From positions 62,001 to 126,000 of the forward strand of contig NZ_QQBJ01000008.1 of NCBI RefSeq assembly GCF_003347205.1: 64,000 nucleotides of DNA, in the 5' to 3' direction. The stretch comes from Mycolicibacterium moriokaense. Lineage in GTDB: Bacteria > Actinomycetota > Actinomycetes > Mycobacteriales > Mycobacteriaceae. Within the stretch, counting starts at the first letter, position 1. Every line of letters begins with the position of its first letter. Both the position numbers and the translations under genes were made by a program. The notes under the pieces were generated by a model. It made no database searches. It saw only the letters and a list, made by a program, of their open reading frames with translations, and was not told the DNA's origin. Below, one piece after another: positions 58,614 through 64,000 of the stretch.

Positions 58614-59854
58614 CACGCGGTCACTTTGAACGGAACCGACAACGGCCTGCGGACGTAACTGCCGCCGGCCCAGACCACGCCGGACAGCTCGACCTCGAAC
58701 TCGGGGCAGCGCGCCAGCAGTTCGGTCAGCGCGATGCGCGACTGCATCCGGGCCGCGGCCGCGCCCAGGCAGAAGTGCGCGCCGTGGCTGAAGGTCATGA
58801 TGTTGCGCGGACGCCGGAGAATGTCCAGTTCGCCTGCATCGGAGCCGTATTCGCGCTCGTCGCGGTTGGCCGAGCCGTACAGCAGCAGCACCTTGCGGCC
58901 GGCCGGGATCACCGAATTGCCCATCCGCACGTCGCGGGTGGTGGTGCGGGCCAGGCCCTGCACGGGCGAGGTGAGCCGCAGCAGTTCGTCGACCGCGTCG
59001 GACATCAGCTCCGGGTTGCGGATCAGCAGCCGGCGCTGATCCGGCCGCTGGTGCAGCAGCTGCACTGCGCCGCCGAGCATGCCTGTGGTGGTGTCGTTGC
59101 CGCCGGTGACCATCGTGAACGTGAACGCCAGGATCGACAGCATGCCCGCCATGTCGCCGTCGGCGCCGACACCCGCGGCGACCAGGTGGGACACCGTATC
59201 GTCCTCGGGCTGGTGGCGGCGCCGCTCGATCAGCCCGGTGAAGTACGCCATCATCGACGCGACCGCCTCGCCCGCCGACTGGGCCGCCTCCGCGAACCCG
59301 GTCGACTCGGAGTTCGCGGCGACGATCGCCTCGGTCCAGCCGTCGAACTGCTCGCGATCCTCTTCGGGCACGCCGAGATAGTGCGCCACCACCATCGACG
59401 GCAGCGGCTTGAAGATCTCGGCGACGATGTCCCCGCCGCCCGCGGCGCGCAGCCGCTCCAGGCGCTGCACGACGAACTGGCGCACCGCCGGTTCGACGGC
59501 CTCCACCTGGCGCGGGGTGAAGCCGCGGGAGACCAGCTTGCGGAACTCGGTGTGCGTCGGCGGGTCCTGCATGACGAACGGCGGGTTGTCGGCGAGGCCG
59601 ATCATCTCCAGTTCGCCGTAGTTGACGGTCAGGCCCTGGGCCGACGAGAACGTCTCGTGGTCGCGCGCGGCGTTCCACACGTCGGCGTGCCGGGACAGCA
59701 CCCAGTAGTCGTGGTCGGGCCGTTCTTCGGGGACGACGTGGTGCACCGGGTCCTTGTCGCGAAGCGCCTGGTACATCGGCCAGGGCTGCGACCAGGTGTC
59801 TGCCGTCGCAAGCTCGAACCGGGCGGGCGTGCGATGAGACACAGTGGCGACCAT
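58613..59854 (-). CDS. cyp130: Cytochrome P450, CYP130 type
   Basis: A 413-residue P450 monooxygenase. The I-helix oxygen motif is TGGNDTT, the ExxR motif is in DAVDELLRLTSPVQGLART, and the heme loop is FSHGAHFCLGAAAARMQ with axial Cys362. It aligns along its full length with M. tuberculosis CYP130 as I remember it (VNYGELEMIGL, MVVAHYLGVPEED, HLVAAGVGADGD). The natural substrate is not established. ATG 59854 is used; GTG 59842 is a possible shorter start. No ferredoxin gene lies nearby. Confidence 0.92.
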   Translation of the reverse strand: MVATVSHRTPARFELATADTWSQPWPMYQALRDKDPVHHVVPEERPDHDYWVLSRHADVWNAARDHETFSSAQGLTVNYGELEMIGLADNPPFVMQDPPTHTEFRKLVSRGFTPRQVEAVEPAVRQFVVQRLERLRAAGGGDIVAEIFKPLPSMVVAHYLGVPEEDREQFDGWTEAIVAANSESTGFAEAAQSAGEAVASMMAYFTGLIERRRHQPEDDTVSHLVAAGVGADGDMAGMLSILAFTFTMVTGGNDTTTGMLGGAVQLLHQRPDQRRLLIRNPELMSDAVDELLRLTSPVQGLARTTTRDVRMGNSVIPAGRKVLLLYGSANRDEREYGSDAGELDILRRPRNIMTFSHGAHFCLGAAAARMQSRIALTELLARCPEFEVELSGVVWAGGSYVRRPLSVPFKVTA

Positions 59855-59868
59855 GTCTTATGGGTACG

Positions 59869-59898
59869 ACACAACTGTGTAGCCTGTCAACAGGCTAC
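59869..59898. promoter_or_regulatory. Operator/promoter of the cyp130-TetR operon
   Basis: GTAGCCTGTCAACAGGCTAC (59879-59898) is a perfect palindrome with nine-base arms. ACACA-AC-TGTGT (59869-59880) is a second one that adjoins it. On the minus strand the large palindrome's centre reads TTGACA, a consensus -35, 25 bases or more before the P450 start, so binding would block the promoter. Confidence 0.65.
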
Positions 59899-59910
59899 GG
59901 CGAATTCACA

Positions 59911-61272
59911 TCAAATGGCAGCGCCGGGGTTGAGGATGTCGTCGGGGTCGAGGGCGGCCTTGATGCGGCGGTTGAGCTCCATCACCTCGGGCCCGACCTG
60001 GTCGGCCAACCACGGCCGTTTCAGCCGGCCGACGCCGTGCTCGCCGGTGATGGTGCCGCCGAGCCCGATCGCCAGATCCATGATCTCCCCGAAAGCGCGC
60101 TCGGCCCGTTCGGCCATTGCGACGTCGGCGGGGTCAAACACGATCAGCGGGTGGGTGTTGCCGTCGCCGGCGTGTGCGATCACCGAGATCATCACGTCGC
60201 GCTCGGCGGCGATGCGCTCGACGCCGCCGACCAGGTCGCCGATCCGCGGCAGCGGCACACCGACGTCCTCGAGCAGCAGCGTGCCCTTGGCCTCCACCGC
60301 GGGAATCGCGAAACGGCGGGCGGCTACGAACGCCTCGCCCTCGTCGGGGTCGTCGGTGGAGAACACGTCGGAGGCGCCCTTCTCGGCGAAGACGGCCGCG
60401 ATCTGCCCGGCATCCTCGGCCGCCGACCGGCCGCGCTCGTCGGAGCCGGCCAGCAGCAGCGCGGCCGCGTCGCGGTCCAGCCCCATCTTCAGCTTGTCCT
60501 CGACGGCATTGATGGCCACGGCGTCCATGAATTCCAGCATCGACGGCCGCATATTGCAGGCGACGCCCAGCACGGCATCGGTGGCCGCGTCCACCGTCGC
60601 GAAGTTGGCCACCACCGTCGCCGACCGGTGTTGTTTGGGCAGCAGCCGAAGCGTGATCTCGGTGACGATGCCCAGCGTGCCCTCGCTGCCCACGAACAGC
60701 TTCGTCAGGCTCAGCCCCGCAACGTCTTTCAGCCTCGGCCCGCCGACGCGCACCGCCGTCCCGTCGGCCAGCACCACCTGCAGCCCCATCACGTAGTCGG
60801 TGGTGACGCCGTACTTGACGCAGCACAGCCCGCCGGCGTTGGTGGCGATGTTGCCGCCGATGCTGCAGATCTCGAATGACGACGGATCCGGCGGATACCA
60901 CAGACCATGTTGGGCGACAGCCTTTTTCACCTCTGCGTTGAAGAGGCCCGGCTGGCACACCGCGGTGCGGGTGACGGGGTCGACGGTGATGTCGCGCATC
61001 TTCTCCGTCGACAGCACGATGCCGCCGTCGACCGCGGTGGCCCCGCCCGAGAGCCCGCTGCCCGCACCCCGCGGCACCACCGGCACCCGGTGTGCGCTGG
61101 CCCAGCGCATCACCGTCTGCACATGCTCGGTGGTCAGCGGCCGCACCACGGCCAGCGGCTTACCCGCCGACGGGTCGAGCGCGCGGTCCTGCCGATAACC
61201 CTCGGTGATGGTGGGGTCGGTGACGACCATGCCGTCGGGCAGGTCGGCGACCAGGCTGTTGAGAATGCTCAC
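59911..61272 (-). CDS. FAD-linked oxidase/D-lactate or glycolate dehydrogenase-like (Rv1257c)
   Basis: A 453-residue flavoprotein of the same superfamily as the gene at 49664. FAD domain: VVPRGAGSGLSGGATAVDGGIVLS, SIGGNIATNAGGLCCVKYG and LFVGSEGTLGIVTEITLRL. C-terminal domain: SVIAHAGDGNTHPLIVFD and TGEHGVGRLKRPWL with the conserved His pair. GTG 61272 overlaps, by four bases (GTGA), the stop of a lactate-permease remnant, which strongly suggests lactate or a related 2-hydroxyacid as substrate. Confidence 0.88.
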   Translation of the reverse strand: MSILNSLVADLPDGMVVTDPTITEGYRQDRALDPSAGKPLAVVRPLTTEHVQTVMRWASAHRVPVVPRGAGSGLSGGATAVDGGIVLSTEKMRDITVDPVTRTAVCQPGLFNAEVKKAVAQHGLWYPPDPSSFEICSIGGNIATNAGGLCCVKYGVTTDYVMGLQVVLADGTAVRVGGPRLKDVAGLSLTKLFVGSEGTLGIVTEITLRLLPKQHRSATVVANFATVDAATDAVLGVACNMRPSMLEFMDAVAINAVEDKLKMGLDRDAAALLLAGSDERGRSAAEDAGQIAAVFAEKGASDVFSTDDPDEGEAFVAARRFAIPAVEAKGTLLLEDVGVPLPRIGDLVGGVERIAAERDVMISVIAHAGDGNTHPLIVFDPADVAMAERAERAFGEIMDLAIGLGGTITGEHGVGRLKRPWLADQVGPEVMELNRRIKAALDPDDILNPGAAI

Positions 61273-61421
61273 GCTTGCGATGCTACGAGGCGTCCCGACG
61301 GCACCATCGCAGACAGTACCGAGGACTGCAGCGCGGACACCACGCACAACAGCGCGAGGAACGCCAGGCTCCAGACCACGACGCGGCGGAAGATGTCCCC
61401 CTCCTTGTCGAACGTCAGCAC
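61269..61421 (-). pseudogene. Remnant of an L-lactate permease gene (C-terminal end)
   Basis: A 50-codon open frame, GTG 61421 to TGA 61269, reads FDKEGDIFRRVVVWSLAFLALLCVVSALQSSVLSAMVPSG near its start and middle. This matches the last helix of LldP-type lactate permeases (pattern EGDLFR-x3-WSL...LQ-x2-VL-x-WMVP). An in-frame TGA stands three codons upstream, and the ten or more other helices are missing. Its stop overlaps the start of the FAD oxidase by four bases, as an intact permease-oxidase operon would. I infer a deletion that left only the 3' end. It could still be translated as a leader. Confidence 0.65.
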
Positions 61422-61470
61422 AAATGTTCAAGATCGACTTCCACCGGGCGCGCGGGGCTAATCTGCACCG

Positions 61471-61782
61471 ATGGCACGGATGGAGAAGATCGAGGGCTGC
61501 GACGAGCGCGCGCTGCTGCTGACGGACACCCATCTGCAGGCGATGCGGTGGGGCGCGGTCGAGGAGAACGGCACCGTCCCGCTCACCGACCTGGCCCCAG
61601 GCAAGGTCGTCCGTGACGACAAGGGCAAGATGCTCGGCGTGTTCGGCAAGCCCGAGCAACGGGTGCGGCTGGATTTCGGCCGGCTGATCCTGGCGATCTG
61701 GGTGCCGCTGGAGCGGCAAGCCGAGGCCGAGGCGTTCGTCGCCGATGTCAACGCGGCGTCGGCGGCCGTCCAGAGCGCATAG
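61471..61782 (+). CDS. Small conserved hypothetical protein
   Basis: A 103-residue soluble protein, MARMEKIEGCDERALLLTDTHLQAMRW at the start, then GKVVRDDKGKMLGVFGKPEQRVRLDFGRLILAIWVPLERQAEAEAFVADVN. The pattern suggests a small alpha/beta domain, perhaps PH-like. I do not recognise the family. ATG 61480 (MEKIEG) is an alternative start. It lies alone between two leftward genes. Confidence 0.6.
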   Translation: MARMEKIEGCDERALLLTDTHLQAMRWGAVEENGTVPLTDLAPGKVVRDDKGKMLGVFGKPEQRVRLDFGRLILAIWVPLERQAEAEAFVADVNAASAAVQSA

Positions 61783-61800
61783 CCGGATCTCGCCCGGACG

Positions 61801-63045
61801 CTAGGCCGGTTCGGGATCGGCGGCGGGAGTGCGATCCAGTTCGCGCAGCGCGGGCAGCAACAGCGCCACCAAGCCCAGCACCAGCATCGGCAGCGACAAC
61901 GCCAGAAACGTCGCGTGCAGCCCGGCGGCATCCGCCAGCGGACCCGCCAACACCAGTCCGAGCGGACCCGCGGCATAGGCCAGCGAGCCCATCACCCCCA
62001 CCACCCGGCCGCGCAGGTGCGCAGGCGCCCGGGTCTGCATGACGTAGTTGTAGATGGGCGCGATCGGTCCGTAGACGAACCCGACGATCGCGCACAGCAC
62101 CAGGATCAGCGGCAGCGGCGGCAGGAACGCGATGATCGTCATCGCCACGCCGAGCGTCAGCACCGCCGTCAGCATCACGGTCCGCCGGCGCGCGTACTTC
62201 GACATCACCGCATAGCTCAGCGCGCCGATCAGCCCGCCGACGCTCAACGCCATCAGGACCCAGCCCAGCTGTGCGGGCTCGTTGCGATCGGTGAAGTACT
62301 TGGGAAAAAGGACCGACTCCATCGGCATATAGAGGCCCGTCGCAGCGAGGTCGACGATCGCCAGAGTGCGCAGCACCTTGTTGTTCCAGACGAAGCGCAG
62401 GCCCTCGACGACGCCGGCCCACACGCCTTCGGGCAGGGCGGCACGGTTCGGAATGCCCGCACCTTCCAGCCGAAGCGCCGCGATCGCGAATATCGACAAC
62501 ACGAACGCGCCCGCGGTCACCCACATGGTGTTCACCCCGCCGAGCGTCGCGATCAGCAGGCCACCCACGCCGGGGCCGACGATGTAGGCCAGGTTGAACA
62601 CCGCCTCGTAGACGCTGTTGGCGTGGTCGAGTGTCCACCCGGCCCGGGCGGCGGCCTCGGGCAGCATCGTCTCGCGGGCGGTCATGCCTGCCGGATCGAA
62701 CAGCGCGCCCAGCGCGGCGAGCCCCGCCAGCACCGCGACGTTGACGACGTGCACGCCGAACGTCAGCGCCAGCACCGGGACGGCCGCCACCGACACCGCC
62801 GACAGGCCGTCGGAGATCATCGACACGCGCTTGCGCCCAAGGTAGTCCACTGCGGCACCGGCGATCAGCGTGGCGACCAGCAGCGGAATCGTTCCGGCCA
62901 TCGCGACGATCGAGGCGTCCAGCGCGGATCCGGTGCGTTGCAGGACGAGCCAGGGGAACGCGACGATCGAGATGCCGTTACCCGCGCCGGCCATCAGCGC
63001 GGCGAAGAGGATGACGAAGAGCGGTCCGCGCTTGCCGTTGATCAT
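61801..63045 (-). CDS. tap: MFS multidrug exporter Tap
   Basis: A 414-residue MFS protein with 12 helices, closely like M. tuberculosis Tap (Rv1258c), which gives low-level tetracycline and aminoglycoside resistance. Shared blocks are [13 protein letters not shown] (motif A), [74 protein letters not shown] and [25 protein letters not shown]. In M. tuberculosis it belongs to the WhiB7 regulon. I see no clear AT-rich WhiB7 box here, though TAGATT occurs upstream of ATG 63045. Confidence 0.9.
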   Translation of the reverse strand: MINGKRGPLFVILFAALMAGAGNGISIVAFPWLVLQRTGSALDASIVAMAGTIPLLVATLIAGAAVDYLGRKRVSMISDGLSAVSVAAVPVLALTFGVHVVNVAVLAGLAALGALFDPAGMTARETMLPEAAARAGWTLDHANSVYEAVFNLAYIVGPGVGGLLIATLGGVNTMWVTAGAFVLSIFAIAALRLEGAGIPNRAALPEGVWAGVVEGLRFVWNNKVLRTLAIVDLAATGLYMPMESVLFPKYFTDRNEPAQLGWVLMALSVGGLIGALSYAVMSKYARRRTVMLTAVLTLGVAMTIIAFLPPLPLILVLCAIVGFVYGPIAPIYNYVMQTRAPAHLRGRVVGVMGSLAYAAGPLGLVLAGPLADAAGLHATFLALSLPMLVLGLVALLLPALRELDRTPAADPEPA

Positions 63046-63120
63046 GGGATATCTGCGAGGAATCTAACAGCGGTCGGGCCCGGTCGGCGACGCATTTTGC
63101 GCCGCAGGCACAGTGGAGCG

Positions 63121-63957
63121 GTGAAGCTGATCCATCCGCGCACCGGGCAGCGGTTCCCGTCGCCGGTGCCCGCGGGCTCCGGGTGGCCCGGTGATACGGC
63201 GACGGGCCACACGGCGGTGGCCGCCGATGCCGCGCAGGTCAGCGCCATGGCCGAAGCGGCGCAGTCGGTCGAGGAACTCGACGCGCAGGTGTCGGTGTGC
63301 CGGGCCTGCCCGCGGCTGGTCGAATGGCGCGAGCGCGTCGCGGTGGAGAAGCGCAAGTCGTTTGCGGGGCAACCGTACTGGGGCAGGCCCGCGCCGGGAT
63401 GGGGCGCGGCGCGGCCGCGGGTGATGGTGATCGGATTGGCGCCAGCCGCGCACGGTGCGAACCGGACCGGGCGGGTGTTCACCGGCGATCGCTCGGGTGA
63501 CTTCCTGTTCGCGGCGCTGCATCGCGCCGGGTTGGCCAACCAGGCGCTGTGTACTGATGCGGCGGACGGGTTGGCGCTCAATGACACTCGGATTGTGGCG
63601 GCGGTGCGGTGTGCGCCGCCGGCCAACGCGCCCACGCCGGCCGAGCGCGCGACGTGCGCGCCGTGGCTGGACGCCGAGTGGCGGCTGGTCGGCGCCGATG
63701 TGCGGGTGCTGATCGCGCTCGGCGGATTCGCGTGGCGGGCCGCGCTGGACATGGTTCGCGCGGCCGGTGGGTCGGTGGGCAGGCCGGTGCCGAAGTTCGG
63801 CCACGGCGCGACGGCCTCTCTGCAGACGCCGCACGGCGAGGTCACTTTGATGGGCGTCTACCACCCGTCGCAGCAGAACACCTTCACCGGCAAGCTGACG
63901 CCCGCGATGCTCGACGAAGCCTTTGTGCGGGCCGCCGCTCTGGCCGGCATACGGTGA
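63121..63957 (+). CDS. udgB: Family 5 uracil-DNA glycosylase UdgB
   Basis: A 278-residue iron-sulfur uracil-DNA glycosylase that starts base-excision repair of deaminated bases. Motif [17 protein letters not shown] (105-120) lacks the polar catalytic Asp of family 4, as expected in family 5; motif B is [10 protein letters not shown] (248-257). Cys60, Cys63, Cys164 and Cys179 are placed to hold the 4Fe-4S cluster. GTG 63121 is at the position expected from M. tuberculosis Rv1259; a CACAGT box lies six bases upstream. Divergent from tap. Confidence 0.92.
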   Translation: MKLIHPRTGQRFPSPVPAGSGWPGDTATGHTAVAADAAQVSAMAEAAQSVEELDAQVSVCRACPRLVEWRERVAVEKRKSFAGQPYWGRPAPGWGAARPRVMVIGLAPAAHGANRTGRVFTGDRSGDFLFAALHRAGLANQALCTDAADGLALNDTRIVAAVRCAPPANAPTPAERATCAPWLDAEWRLVGADVRVLIALGGFAWRAALDMVRAAGGSVGRPVPKFGHGATASLQTPHGEVTLMGVYHPSQQNTFTGKLTPAMLDEAFVRAAALAGIR

Positions 63958-64000
63958 TTTGGGCGTGCGCAGTTGCGCTGAGCGCAACCAGCCACGCCGT

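Noticed and set aside
58490-60796. 768-codon frame antisense to cyp130 and the FAD oxidase
   Set aside because: It crosses three real genes and reads as low-complexity sequence.
61915-63120. Upstream extension of the udgB frame
   Set aside because: Antisense to tap; UdgB similarity begins at GTG 63121.
63958-64000. Possible start of a further gene after udgB
   Set aside because: Only 43 bases remain and no start or motif can be recognised.

Overview
This window is chromosomal DNA of a mycobacterium, most likely a fast-growing, environmental-type species. It is high in GC and uses GTG starts freely. Gene after gene follows the Mycobacterium tuberculosis Rv1206 to Rv1259 order: fadD6, folP2, gpgS, tagA, glgM/glgC, sigE-rseA-htrA-tatB, mrp, lpqY-sugABC, corA, mdh, lpqZ, kgd, lprE, deaD, cyp130, tap, udgB. 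M. tuberculosis names are used here from remembered synteny and protein similarity; no database search was run. No tRNA, rRNA, CRISPR array, insertion sequence or prophage is visible. No gap between genes exceeds 300 bases.

Layout. 1-6467: end of an acyl-CoA synthetase, the folP2-gpgS pair (methylglucose lipopolysaccharide initiation), a DivIVA-like protein, TagA, and divergent glgM/glgC, which make maltose-1-phosphate and ADP-glucose for alpha-glucan. 6464-13014: an ECF sigma factor with a C-terminal SnoaL-like domain, a small membrane protein, and a five-gene leftward efflux operon (TetR, ABC ATPase, ABC permease, two ICMT-like methyltransferases) behind a large palindrome. 13148-17251: O-methyltransferase and the envelope-stress block sigE-rseA-htrA-tatB. 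17248-21272: a TetR/MFS/SDR module with three matching 19-bp operators.

21365-28905: mrp, a secreted lytic transglycosylase, DUF1003, MgtE-N/CBS, CitE-like lyase, two Pro/Tyr-rich DUF4190 proteins and a stress-17M-like protein. 29149-35352: the LpqY-SugABC trehalose importer followed by a translationally coupled suppressor-of-fused domain gene, then CorA. 35496-45732: central carbon enzymes (mdh, malic enzyme, kgd), LpqZ, an SDR, a PDIM-ketoreductase-like F420 enzyme and a membrane protein. 45893-54441: two MFS exporters (one with a very long cytoplasmic tail), an FAD-linked 2-hydroxyacid dehydrogenase and a large RecB-like nuclease/helicase. 54499-63957: lprE, deaD with an acyltransferase, CYP130 with its TetR, an FAD-linked oxidase behind a lactate-permease remnant, Tap and UdgB.

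Themes. Many genes join through 4-base ATGA/GTGA overlaps. Several starts sit 6 to 8 bases after a TANNNT box, as expected for leaderless mycobacterial transcripts. Two genes (TetR at 20354, lpqZ at 37785) appear to begin with CTG. The region is otherwise conserved core chromosome. I found no obvious new multi-gene defence or biosynthetic system. The most unusual signals are the regulator/operator sets, the lactate permease remnant, the CTG starts, the SUFU gene tied to the trehalose importer, and two families of intergenic palindromes.
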